A DNA stretch of 64,000 bases from Chionoecetes opilio. Taxonomy: Eukaryota; Arthropoda; Malacostraca; Decapoda; Majidae. The notes beneath the pieces were generated by a model, which saw nothing but the letters and a program-made list of their open reading frames with translations, had not been told where the DNA came from and did not search any database. Of this stretch, positions 36,331-49,323 are shown piece after piece (position 1 is the stretch's first letter; each line of letters begins with the position of its first letter). Where the stretch lies: contig JACEEZ010021693.1 of NCBI GenBank assembly GCA_016584305.1, positions 1 through 64,000 of the forward strand, given 5' to 3'. The position numbers and the translations under genes were made by a program.

Positions 36331-38348
36331 AGATTATATATATATATATAATATTATATATATTTTATATATAAATTTAAATATTTTATATATATAAATA
36401 TAATATTTTAAATAGGATGACCGAATTTTCGAAATTCGCAACCCACTCGTGGGTTTGCGAGTTTTTACGAATATTTGCCCTAATAAATAAACTTACAAAA
36501 ATAAGAAAAAAATAACAAGTAAACATAATTTACACAAGCAAACTATAATTAGATTAATAGTTTAGCCGAGCTTTAAATTTAAAGGGCCGTGTTACACGGA
36601 CCTTTTTCCGGGCATCTTTGGTTTTTTGCAAACCATTGATGCATGACATCTTGATAAAGCAGCTTTTGGGTAGTAAACGCGGAGTCGGCATGATCTTATT
36701 CTCTTGCCACCAGTACGGAAATTTTGTATCCATTTTGGAGCAGCCGACCCCCCAAAGACTTGAAACAACTACACATTTCGTGAAATAAGGAAATGACAAT
36801 CTTGGGTGGTCAAGAGATCTGTAGCATCCCTGGTGATAAGTTTAGGGAAATAAGTGTTTTAATTGGAAATATAGCTGTATAATTTTGTATAAAAATAGTA
36901 ATATGGTGTAATGAGAGGAGAAAATAAAGATGAGAGAGGAAAATTAATTTTAGAGCAGGGTAGGAGAATAAGTTGACTCTAATATAAAAGACATGCGTAG
37001 AATGTATTGGTACAGCGTTATTAGATTTTTTTACCGTATGATTTAGATTTATAGTTCAGTTTTGGTGTATGATGAAAATTATGACGGGAAAATTTGAACA
37101 TACAAAACCCTTAATAGGTTGGGGTGTTTTTACGGGAAATAATAATTATGATGTTGTTATTTTTACTTGATTTAGGAATAATACTTAAGGTTTTGAGTGG
37201 TTATCTATGGTTATCAGAGAAATATGAGAGGGAAGGACTTTTAAATCAAATTGGCCAGTAGAAGCAGAGTAGCTAAATAAAAGAAAGATCTTAGCATTCC
37301 TTTAGTGCTAAAGCGCCGTGTACACGGGCGCCAACACCGCACGTTTTCCATGCTCCCGGCCCATCTTTTGGTACAAATACTAAAATCCCGGGAAAAATAT
37401 CGCTCAGTGACCGGCCTTAGTTAACAAAATGGGTAAGGAGCGTAGGTGACTCTAGGGTCCTTGCATACTAAGCCCTCAAACACTATCCCATCCTCCACCA
37501 AAGACATTAAAAGTTTATAATGCCTTGCCTCCACCCTCAACGAGTGGAAAGCCGCTAATTAAGGTCACTGTTACAAACTCAATCTGCATCGTGCGCCATA
37601 CTGCACTAAGCTATAGCGCTTTTCTCTGTCACCACGAGCACAATCAACTTTCTTTAAAGGGAAAACAGTATTGCACACCTACTGCGTAATGGCGCCCAAT
37701 CACTCAGGTGGTTTGGGATTAACGTATTCGAGATTTTCTCTAATGTATTGCAAGGGGTAAACCTTGCATAATAATCATTCATGTAAGATATTATCATGTA
37801 TTATTTTGTGAAATGGTTCCTCGTCCCGCAACTTAAAAACCATAGAAAATTGAATGGAATCTACTTTACCTACCGTAGATAACAAAAAAGTCGCCACCTG
37901 CAGTGATGTTCGCCAGGCGCCAAATATTACGAATTATAGCATCATTACTGATTTTTATGTGCCCTGAAGATGATACACAGTAGTTTATATCATGACTGTA
38001 TAATCTCCCTGTTTCAGCGTTTGTTTTATGCTTTGTATCTGAAGTATAGACGGCTTAAATTTTGCTACGCGTTTTTTTTTCGGGCGACAACGACAGCGGT
38101 ACGACACTCAGTAAATAAACACTAGATGGGGACTCTACTGTTGGTAGCCACTTTGTAATATTTTTGTAATTTGCTCATTTATAGCCATACTATGACACAG
38201 ATGAAGACACAAAATGACACAGACTCTCCAGATAGCCCCTTCTAACTTTCCTGCAATTATGCATGTAGAAATGTAAGTATTAACGCCACCACACGTCTGT
38301 AAACAGAAAAAAAAAGTTGTCCTGGGACTTAACTGTTATTTTACGGTA
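36331..38348. other. intergenic: (AT)n block then unique sequence
   Basis: (AT)n-like sequence at 36338-36415 is followed by a fragment (36418-36475) resembling the inner arm of the foldback at 38349-38902 (GACCGAAT, then CGAAATTCGC). CCGTGTTACACGG (36588-36600) and CCGTGTACACGG (37316-37327) are short palindromes that may mark transposon ends. No gene seen. Confidence 0.5.
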
Positions 38349-38591
38349 CCTAGGTAGACATTCATATTTTTTAAGGCTGAATTCAATACTATACATACAA
38401 AATATTCATAAACCTGTATGATTTTAAAAAAAAGAGTATTACTTGAAATATTTTGTAATTCGCAATTCGCATTCGCATTCGCGAATATTAAAACCAAATT
38501 CGCATTTGCATTCGCGAACACGGAAAAAAAAACATTCGGTCCATCACTAAATATATAAATAAAATAAATATATATATATATATAAATTTTA

Positions 38592-38646
<55 letters not shown>

Positions 38647-38902
38647 TATATTAATATATATATATATATATATAAATTATTATAATATATATATTAGTGA
38701 TGGACCGAATGTTTATTTTTCCGTGTTCGCGAATGCAAAAACGAATATTTTGGTTTAAAAATTCGCGAATGCAAATGGAATTGCGAATATTACATAATAT
38801 TTTTCAAGTAATACACTTTTTTGTATATCATACAGGTAACTGAAATATTTTGTATGTATATGTATTTAAATTTAGCCTTAAAAATATGAATGTCTTCCTA
38901 GG
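38349..38902. mobile_element. large foldback element with (AT)n centre
   Basis: Arms of ~205 bp (38349-38552 and 38693-38902) are inverted copies. Both begin with CCTAGG at the outer end, share GACATTCATATTTTT and ATTCGCGAA blocks, and end inward with ATTCGGTCCATCACTA. The ~140-bp spacer is almost pure TA. No ORF. It is a foldback or long-hairpin transposon derivative, and a fragment of the inner arm occurs at 36418. Confidence 0.85.
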
Positions 38903-38968
<66 letters not shown>

Positions 38969-39170
38969 ATATATATATATTATATAATATTAAAATATAT
39001 TATATATAATATATATATATATATATATAATATAATATATAATATATATATTATATTATATATATATATATAAATATTATATATATAATATATTTATTTA
39101 TTTATTTATTTATTTAAATATAAAATATATAATATATATTTAAATATTGATATATATTTAAATATATACA
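38903..39170. repeat. (AT)n microsatellite block
   Basis: TA dinucleotides with interruptions and a short TTTA tract (39089-39115), immediately outside the right arm of the foldback. Confidence 0.9.
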
Positions 39171-39596
39171 AGTGCTTGTGGGCCCTTCGGACCCATGTAT
39201 TGATGTTTGTAGTAGTAGTATAAATTAGATAACATGTGATTGCAAACTCCAATCGTGTTGTTGCTGTCGTTGGTCACTGGTCAAAGTGCCTCGGTGTAGA
39301 CCACGTTCCGTGTGATTCAAACCCTTTGTGTTTCGTGTGATTCCAACACACACACTCACACACGCACACAAACGGTAAGTTCAATAGTCTACTGAGTTTG
39401 TGGAATGGGGGCAAGACGTTACCGGGAAAGTTTTTCCTGTAATCTAACACACCTAAAAGTGTTTTTAGCCCCAAAAACCCCCCCTTTTTAAATATTTAAT
39501 CGACATGGGACCAAGCCGCTTACCACCTAAGATTTATTTGCGATTTTTTGAGCCTACTCTCATCAAAATTGAATTTACAGTTTCGACTACCCAAAA

Positions 39597-39740
39597 CAGA
39601 CAGACAGACAGACAGACAGACACACACACGGCTACTCCTATAGTATATGATATATATATATTTCAATTATATATATAAAATATATAATATATATAAAATA
39701 TATATATATATATATATATAATTTTATATATATATATAAC
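39597..39740. repeat. (CAGA)n followed by (AT)n
   Basis: About six CAGA/GACA tetramers (39597-39622) and then an interrupted TA block (39648-39740), just downstream of the IR exon at 39924 in gene orientation. Confidence 0.9.
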
Positions 39741-39923
39741 AAAAGCAGGAAAAGTGTCTTACGTATCTGGAAGGACTAAAGTGTGTCCTAAAATAATTTT
39801 CATGTTTAGGTGAGGAATTGGTGGGTATTGTCGGTATGGAATATCCTGGGTTACAATGGGGAAGGACCAAGAACTAATTAAGCTATAACAAACATGTGAT
39901 TGTAATACATCCAAAATACTCAC

Positions 39924-40224
39924 ACTGGCGAAGCATAATGCTGACAAATCTGAGATTCCTCTCTGTGAAACTTTCCCTGTTGAATTTCTTTTGCGTGAAG
40001 ATGGCAGAGAGAAAGAAGGTGGCGATGGGAAGCAGCAGAAGGGAAGCGAGCAGCGTTGCCCACACCCATGGGGCAAGAGGCAGCAGGAAACCCCACGGAT
40101 CCACCTCAGGACTCCCCCGGCCCGCGAACACCTTGACGGTCACGAAGGAGATCGGCCACGTAAAGTCAATGACCTCGTAGCGGGCGGCCTCGATGGAGAA
40201 AGGTCCCAAACCGAAGTTCACATC
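39924..40224 (-). CDS. ionotropic receptor (IR), exon with end of S1 lobe and first membrane helix
   Basis: The third recognised exon of a chemosensory ionotropic receptor, a ligand-gated cation channel of the glutamate-receptor superfamily. The acceptor AG is at 40226-40225 and the exon begins with GAT in phase 0. The donor is GTGAGT from 39923. It reads DVNFGLGPFSI, then EAARYEVIDFTWPI, the classic S1 block. An arginine sits where glutamate receptors bind the ligand's carboxylate group. A ~20-residue hydrophobic helix follows (WVWATLLASLLLLPIATFFL), which is M1. The pore and S2 exons should follow but were not found downstream. The exon is GC-rich against AT-rich surroundings and has no stop or frameshift, so the gene looks intact here. 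Confidence 0.88.
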
Positions 40225-40624
40225 CTGTCGGGTGATGACAATGAGTTAGTAAACTAATAACTGCCTCCCCCACGCATGCATCCCCAGTTTTTCACTTCCA
40301 CCCGCTTTGCTGCCCCCCCCCCCTCCTACCGCAATCACTGGCATCCCCACAAGATTGGTCACATAAGTAGTACAGGTGGAGATCACAAAAGCACTTACCA
40401 CCTCCTTGGAGGTTTGTAACTCCCAAATAGGTGGGTAACCCCGCACCACAACGCGGGTAAGTGGTAAATTTGGTGGTAAACATGCACGCTCGCCTGCGAC
40501 TCCTCGTGACTGGTATTAGGAGAGGTAGTAGGTCTCCAGGCTCGCTTATTATTATTTGGTATGCTATGAAATATAATTTCTCAAGATGAATGTAGACATA
40601 TAATCGCAATTGAGTGACTATTTT

Positions 40625-40830
40625 TCATATATATGAGTAAAGAGATGAAAATACAAGCAAGGAGTCTCATCCACGCCTGGTAGCGCGGCCCTCAGAAAGC
40701 GGGCATCATGTGTCGGAGATCTTAAGTTCTTGGTACAGTACTGTCGTTTAGTAGGGGCGGCAGGGCTGCGAGCCTGCGAGGAGCTCTAGAACCCTGGTGA
40801 TGTCTATGATGCTATCACAGGCGTGGTATC
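40625..40830. repeat. dispersed repeat, copy 2
   Basis: Shares ordered sequence blocks with 25960-26215 and is nested inside the inverted-repeat element at 40353-41413. Confidence 0.45.
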
Positions 40831-40886
40831 TGATCTGTCTTTTTCAGGAAGGCACGGAGGCCGAATGACGGCATGTTGCCCCTTAA

Positions 40887-41154
40887 AGCCCGGTTTCCCA
40901 CCATCCCGCTTGTACGGCCGCCATACAACAACAATGACGTCACCATCATCACCGCTTGAGTGGTATTTGTGGTAACTGGGCACAGTTGGCAACTCCGCTC
41001 GAGCGGACACCGCCGAGCGGAGAGATGATTTGGGAATTTAACTGTGTACGGCGGCCGTACAGTGGTACGGCGGTGCGGTAGACTTGTTGTGACGTCATTG
41101 GGGACGTTATTGTTGTTGTACGGCGGCCGTAAAAGCGGGATAGTGGAACCGGCC
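40887..41154. mobile_element. TTAA-flanked MITE, copy A (268 bp)
   Basis: Perfect TTAA at both sides (40883-40886 and 41155-41158). Extended imperfect inverted repeats begin GGCCGGTTYCCACYATCCCGCTT-type and include TACGGCCGCCRTACAACAACAAT. TTAA duplication is typical of piggyBac-type transposition. The copy contains two TGACGTCA palindromes. A second copy in opposite internal orientation lies at 61532-61797. Confidence 0.85.
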
Positions 41155-41396
41155 TTAAGAGGTAAGCGGCAGAGAAAGGCACGGCGGGGCGGGCCGTTGG
41201 TGGCCGCCACCAGCAGTTTGGCAGGGTTTTACGCCATATTACTCTTTATTATACATCGTAGTGATTATAGTCGCGGGCGAGCTGTGCATGTTTACCACCA
41301 AATTTACCACTTACCGCGTTGTGGTGGCGAGTTACCACTATTTGGGAGTTACCACCTCCAAGGAGGTGGTAAGTGCTTCGTAGATCTCCCCTGTTA

Positions 41397-41768
41397 CTAC
41401 TTATGTGACCAATACACGTGTCTTTTATTTAGGTCAGTGTAGCACCCCGTGTCACCTAAAAAGGGACTGATCTCTCTTTCCTGCATGATTTCTTCTTGCA
41501 AGGGAACTTTACACTGTGGGAAAACTGTTATTCTGTTCTTGTTTTCTGTGGGTAAAGCCCCTCTAACATTTCCCACGTAATTTATTTTAGTGACAACTGC
41601 ACTTTGCCTTGCTTGCCACTCTTGACCCTTGTTTTGGGCCAGGAGTTCCCTCATCATATTTGAGACTGTTTCTCTACCTGCAACATTCGTTCCATGGGCT
41701 TTTTCTAAAAAAGAAGAACCTTGGTCTGCCATGTTGGTATTATTACCTGCTGGTCTGTTTCTTGCCAT
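41397..41768 (-). CDS. unidentified ORF, possibly retroelement gag/protease fragment
   Basis: A 123-codon minus-strand frame with Asn/Gln-rich N-terminal half and the phrase FLGDTGCYTDL near its C-terminus. DTG followed by small and hydrophobic residues is reminiscent of a retropepsin active site, so a retroelement origin is possible. The match is short and no RT or integrase lies nearby. It is inside the IR intron. Confidence 0.25.
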   Translation of the reverse strand: MARNRPAGNNTNMADQGSSFLEKAHGTNVAGRETVSNMMRELLAQNKGQEWQARQSAVVTKINYVGNVRGALPTENKNRITVFPQCKVPLQEEIMQEREISPFLGDTGCYTDLNKRHVYWSHK

Positions 41769-41769
41769 T

Positions 41770-42600
41770 TATGGGCTGGGTGTCATACTGCTTGGGTGTG
41801 TTTCATTGGTCGTAGAAACCTGGCCATGCGTATTGTGTCCTGGTATTTGGTGACGTTGGTGGTATGGCCTCTTGTTTCCTGTTGCTAGGTAGGTCAGTTT
41901 TCAAGGTTTTTGCGGGTGTTGTTCTCTGCCCTTCCCCCATACGATTCCTGCCTTGCATTTATCGTGGGCCCACATTCCTATATGCTCGTCTTGTTCCCCT
42001 CACATGAGGGAACGGCAGTCTTCTAGTGTGCATATTCTTGGAAGAGGGAGCTTCTGCACATGTTGAGATAGATGCGTGATAGCCGTAAAACGCGGTAGCT
42101 TGATGCGCTAAGCCGAGGATTGTAGTACATTTAGCTATTCGTGATAGCCGAATGCGCGATAGCCGAGGTTTGAGTGTAGATCCAACAGTAATTTTCTTTT
42201 TCAGGTTTGTAAATCGATGTGTCTACGGGAAGCCTGGACAGTCCGTGTAGGTATTTGAAAGGGCCATGATACACCATGGATGCCGATCCTGTGCATGCCT
42301 TCCATCGGGCAGCAGAGTAGGGGACCTCGCCAGTGTGCAGGCCGCCTTAAAGACCGTGAACAAGGTTGTCTTATCTTTTAATATATGCAATGTTTTTTGA
42401 AGTTAGTTTAATACAGCAATCTCCCATTCAACGTTCCACTTAGCGTTAATTGATTAAACACATCCTTTTTATTTTTTAATATTTGCGATTTTTTTATGAA
42501 GTTAGTTTAATACAAAAATCCTAAAGAATTCAACGTTCCGCTTAGTGTTACATTGATTAATCCTCATTTACACGAAGCAAAGTAATCGTAATATGCTGAC
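41770..42600. other. intergenic/intronic, with short degenerate repeats
   Basis: Contains GATAGCCGA-type short repeats at 42070-42165 and a ~100-bp tandem duplication at 42374-42562. No coding signal. Confidence 0.5.
42374..42562. repeat. ~100-bp tandem duplication
   Basis: Two adjacent units share GAAGTTAGTTTAATACA, then TTCAACGTTCC and GATTAA in order, at roughly 80% identity. Confidence 0.75.
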
Positions 42601-42627
42601 AGACAGGTAGTTAGTGCAAAGTCATAG

Positions 42628-42775
42628 AGAGCTTTAAAAGGGGGGCTAGATAAATTCATGGATGGGGATGAAAGAGGATGTAGTAGTGGTCAAGTAACAG
42701 GAACTACCTCGTGTAAAGGGCTCACGGGCCCCTTGTAGCTTCCTTATTTTCTTTTGTTTCTTATGTTCTTATGTT
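42628..42775 (+). mobile_element. 3' end of a CR1-like LINE with octamer tail
   Basis: A 36-codon end of an ORF (42628-42738) reads LKGGLDKFMDGDERG, ending at TAG. This fits the RT C-terminus of CR1-like elements. Thirty bases later the element ends in repeats of TTCTTATG (42755-42774). Short 8-bp tandem tails of nearly this sequence are a hallmark of CR1-type elements. The copy is severely 5'-truncated. Confidence 0.65.
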
Positions 42776-42779
42776 AGGG

Positions 42780-43635
42780 TGGAAGTCCTTGCAGTGTTTT
42801 CCCCAACCTGCACCCTGACCTATGGTGCAGACCATGTTTGTAGAATTTTTGGAAAAGGGTTTTTTGGGTGGGGGAAATGGACAGTCCCCCTTTTCCCCTT
42901 TTCATACATAGGTTTTTTTCTGTACATACTTACAGACACCTGACCTGACGTCCCTTTTTGGTGTTGTTGGATTGCTGGCCAGTGTGGTCTGTTGACTGAT
43001 TTGGGGGCCCGTTTGCTGAGTGGGGTCTGTGGCTGAGGAAGGCTGATGGAGTCAAGACCTATATTCTCGGCTGGCGTCTAACACTACTGGTGCTGGTACC
43101 CGAAGTTGTGCCTGTCCCTGCTGCAGAGGTGGGGTGGGCCTGGGGAGTCACCATAATTAGTGTTTGGTTAGATGCAGGGGTTGGCTGTCCGGTGTGTCTT
43201 TATTCTGATCTTCTTCAGAAATTAAATCGATGGACAGAGTTAAAAACTTTTGGGAGCACTACATCAATTATTGACCATCAATTATCTTCAAGTTAATGAA
43301 AATGTTCAACCCTTTATAGCCTAAGAACGGGGTTTTAAACTCTCAGCTTCTATATCCCTCCCCAAGTTGGGAGAGTTATTGACAAAAATTGACACCTTTT
43401 CCCGTGGCATAATTTCTAGATGTAAATACTGGGAATCCAGTCCCTCTGCTCTCTGAACCCAGCCATATGTAGAATCGGGTCTGATAGGTGATTGTGTGGC
43501 TGCACCGATTTTCCCCAGATGTTTTTTTTTAAAAAATTATAAAGGACTGGCCAAAGCAAAAGAAAGTAACAAAAAGCCCCCTTATTTGCCAGTTTCCTGT
43601 AAGAAGACAGTAAGAGAATATAGGAAAGGGGTGGG
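42780..43635. other. intronic sequence, no gene seen
   Basis: One 68-codon plus-strand frame (43090-43296) is not recognisable. The rest shows no coding signal. Confidence 0.5.
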
Positions 43636-43639
43636 ACAA

Positions 43640-44265
43640 TTTTGTTCGGGGGGTGTCTTGTCACTCATCTCTTAAGAAATTTAAGTTTTTAGGAAGGTGA
43701 CAAAATAGAAACAGAAAGAGAGTTCCAGAGTTTACCAGTTTAAAGAGGGTGAAAGAGTGAAGAAACTGGTTAACTCTTGCATTAGGAAGATGGACAGAAA
43801 TGGGATGAGAATGAGTAGAACGTCTTGTGCATCGAGGCCGCAGGAGGGGGAAGGCTTATAATCAACAAGTTCTAAAGTGCAGTGAGCATGAAAATAACGG
43901 TAAAAGATAGCCAAAGAGGCAACATTGCGGCGGTGATTTAAGAAGAGGTGAGGAAATTCAATCATCCTGGTGTTTTAAAGATTGCAGACAGTCAGTCAAA
44001 GGAGTTGAGTTGATGAGACGAAAAGCTTTTGACTCTACTCTGTTTAGAAGAACTGTATGAGTGGATCCCCCCAAAACATTTGAGGCATACTCCATACATT
44101 GGGGGATACGGGCCCTATACAGAGCAGGCAACAGGAAGGGAGAAAAAAATGGACGCAGATGCCAGAGGACACTTAACTTCTTAGAAGCTGTTTTAGCAAG
44201 AGATGAGATGTGAGATTTCCAGTTCAGATTTTTAGTAAAGGATAATTCAAGAATGTTCATTGTAG
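43640..44265 (-). pseudogene. LINE reverse transcriptase C-terminal fragment (CR1/Jockey-like)
   Basis: Two minus-strand frames overlap by a frameshift near 43960. The first (44260-43958) reads LNWKSHISSLAKTASKKL and SPFLLPALYRARI, with CMEYAS and LNRVESKAFRLIN. The second (43965-43732) continues with NHRRNVASLAIFYRYFHAHC. This is the well-known thumb and C-terminal region of LINE polymerases abundant in decapods. The catalytic YADD region is absent, so the copy is 5'-truncated. It lies inside the IR intron. Confidence 0.8.
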
Positions 44266-44359
44266 AATAGGGAGACAGTTGAGTGTCATTGAATATGGGA
44301 GGATAGTTGTTTGGAAGGCTATGTCAAGTAGATAGGTGAAGAAATTGGGTTTTTGAGGC

Positions 44360-44700
44360 ATTGAACATAACAAGACTTGCTTTGCCTCCATCAGAAATTA
44401 TAGAAATATCAGAAGTTAGGCGCTCTGTGGTACCTCTCCCCTCTCCAACTCAACAGTTCCTGTTGAGTTGGACTAAACGTCCAACAACGTTGAAAAATGC
44501 TAACCACAGAATTGTGGTTACCACAGAATTAGAACGTCCAACAACTCTCCTAGCAAACACACAGGCGGAGGGCCTCCGGAGGCCCTCCGTATGTCTTACC
44601 GGCGGCCCGACGGAAGTGTACGACGTAGGGCCGCTGGGAATTTGCTCAGAGGCTCACCGGCGGGGCCCCTCCCCGCGGGCCCCCCGTAGGGCATTTTGAC
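44360..44700. other. cluster of small perfect hairpins, GC-rich at its right end
   Basis: Includes CCAACTCAACAG-TTC-CTGTTGAGTTGG (44449-44475), the 24-base palindrome CGGAGGGCCTCCGGAGGCCCTCCG at about 44567-44590, and GGGGCCCC-type palindromes to 44690. The open frame across it is not recognisable. Confidence 0.5.
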
Positions 44701-44727
44701 CATTTGCCGCTGTTATATTAATGATTG

Positions 44728-44892
44728 AGGAATATTTATGGTTATACTTTCTAAGTACATTGCAGATATATTAAATGTTTTAAGGGGTGTTGCACAACCC
44801 ATTAGCCGATTAAAAGACTAATGGGCTGTTCAACACTTATAAAAAACATTACTATATCTGCAATATACTTAGAAAGTATAACCCTAAATTCC
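44728..44892. mobile_element. 165-bp foldback (hairpin) element
   Basis: Arms of ~75 bp (44728-44805 and 44818-44892) are inverted copies sharing GGTTATACTTTCTAAGTA, TTGCAGATATA and GTGTTG-ACA-CCCATTAG. The loop is 12 bases. It has no coding capacity. Confidence 0.8.
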
Positions 44893-44999
44893 TGTCGTTA
44901 TCCCGTAATACGATGAAAAGGAGATCATAATTGCTACGGACATTGTTTATTTCATAAGTACAAAACATTTTCGTAGGGTTTACATCTGGGGTCGTGGAA

Positions 45000-45235
45000 C
45001 ACTGAACAACCTAGTACCTCTTCAGGAACTACGTACCTCTCAGGAACTATGTACCTTCTAGGAACACCCCGAACAAAACCCCTTTACTCCTCAGGAACTA
45101 TGTACCTCTCTCAGGAAGTACCCCAGAACTACGTACCTCTCTCAGGAACCCCCATGTATTTCCCCTCTTCTCCCGGGAAAGAACTAAAAATTTTACCTCT
45201 CTCAGGAACTTTTTCCGGTACCTCTCTNGGGAAGG
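45000..45235. repeat. degenerate ~20-bp tandem repeat with an N
   Basis: Repeated CTCTCAGGAACTAYGTAC-type units with variable spacing. A single N at 45228 and nearby G/C runs suggest collapsed or uncertain consensus. Confidence 0.75.
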
Positions 45236-45292
45236 ATCGGTTTCATGGGTTACGTGCCACATGTCCATATAGCCGAAGTTGGCGCTGACAGA

Positions 45293-46100
45293 CTATGCAG
45301 GTAATAGCCTCGGTTCAGTCTCACGGTGCAATCGCTGATTTGACACGTAATCATCCCAGCGATACCCCATGATTCTGCGAAGACACTTATTACCAAAGGC
45401 ATTGATTCGTCTCTTCAAGTCACTATTTAGTGTCCATGTCTCACAACCATAGAGTAAGACAGGGATCACAAGCGACTTGAAGATCCGGATCTTTGTCCTC
45501 CTGCACAGGTACCGACAACGCCATATACTCCCGCTGAGCGAGTCCATAACACCGTGGGCTATGCCAGTCCGCCGTAAGGCTTCTTGACGTGACCCGCCGT
45601 CATTATGGACTGCGCTACCAAGGTATGTAAAACTTTCCAAGATCTCAATGTCCTCGCCACACGCATGAACAGACTGTACTGCTTCATCTAGTAAGTCTCC
45701 AAACACCTGGACCTTGGTTTTGAGCCAGGAGACCTCAAGCCCCAAAGGCTTTGCCTCCTCGTGCAGCGCCTCGAGAGCCATCACCAGGACCTCCAGCGAC
45801 TCAGCAAAGATTACTGCATCATCGGCAAAAACAAGATCAGTGATCTTGGTGTTGCCGACGGATGCTCCACAATCACTTTGATCTGCAACCTTGTCCAATA
45901 CCCAGTCTATACAAGCGTTGAAAAGTGATGGGGCAAGGACGCACCCTTGCCTCACTCCTGTATTCACAGGAAAGAAGCTGGATACACCTGCCCCACACTT
46001 CACAGCACTCTCAGTCCCAGAATACAGACCAGTTATCAAACCAATAGTCCTTGCAGGAATCCCTCGAAGTTGTGTCTCCGCCTCTAGAGACACAAATTTG
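45293..46100 (-). pseudogene. LINE reverse transcriptase, 5'-truncated, open frame
   Basis: About 265 codons from the RT palm to the C-terminus, without interruption. It contains VNTGVRQGCVLAPSLFN (motif B), TDLVFADDAVIFAE (catalytic FADD intact), ESFTYLGSAV, the IRIFKSLVIPVLLYGCETW block, and the C-terminal YVSNQRLHRETE phrase. These features are typical of a LINE polymerase of a different family from the Jockey-like element. The endonuclease and first RT motifs are missing, so it is 5'-truncated. The open frame suggests a fairly recent insertion. It lies in the IR intron, in the same orientation. Confidence 0.85.
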
Positions 46101-48830
<2,730 letters not shown>

Positions 48831-48981
48831 TGTGCAGTTTAAAACAATATATGATTGGTGGTTTTAAATCTAAACGTTTCGTTCTCACCATAAGGAATAT
48901 TTCTAACCTGTATTACCGCTGTCGGAAATTAAAAAGGCTAATATTTAGATTAGGTTTGGTTCGGTTAGTTAGAGAGATAGG

Positions 48982-49287
48982 GGTTATAATGGACGAGAGT
49001 TTCACGGTCGTTTTCAGAGACACCAACTATTTTCTCTTGGCCTACAATAGGTGCTTGTTCTAATGGTGCTAGTTTTATTTTGCGCAAACCAAAAAAAAAA
49101 AAAAAAAAAGTATATTTTGTGGTTAAGGTTAGGTTAGGTTTCTTTAAAACCTGTAAGGTTAGGTTAGGTTAGGTTAGGTTAGGTTTCTTTAAAACCTGTA
49201 AGGTTAGGTTAGGTTTCTCTAAAACCTGTAAGGTTAGGTTAGGTTAGGTTAGGTTAGGTTTCATTAAAACAAGGTTAGGTTAGGTTT

Positions 49288-49323
<36 letters not shown>

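Larger units (their letters stand above)
40353..41413. mobile_element. non-autonomous inverted-repeat element containing a nested MITE
   Basis: Arms of ~145 bp (40353-40500 and 41270-41413) are inverted copies at about 90%. Both begin outward with TTGGTCACATAAGTAGTA and include a near-palindrome CTTACCACCTCC/GGAGGTGGTAAG. The interior holds a dispersed repeat (40625-40830) and a TTAA-flanked MITE (40887-41154). No transposase frame is present. It lies in the 11-kb intron of the IR gene, about 130 bp upstream of exon 39924-40224. Confidence 0.8.

Noticed and set aside
36588..37327. Possible Harbinger-type TIR pair (CCGTGT-ACACGG palindromes)
   Set aside because: The palindromes match themselves in either orientation and the flanking bases do not pair, so an element cannot be defined.
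49110..49290. Chromosome end (true telomere)
   Set aside because: TTAGG runs are short, interrupted by TTTCWTTAAAACC units, flanked by inverted arms and internal to the sequence.
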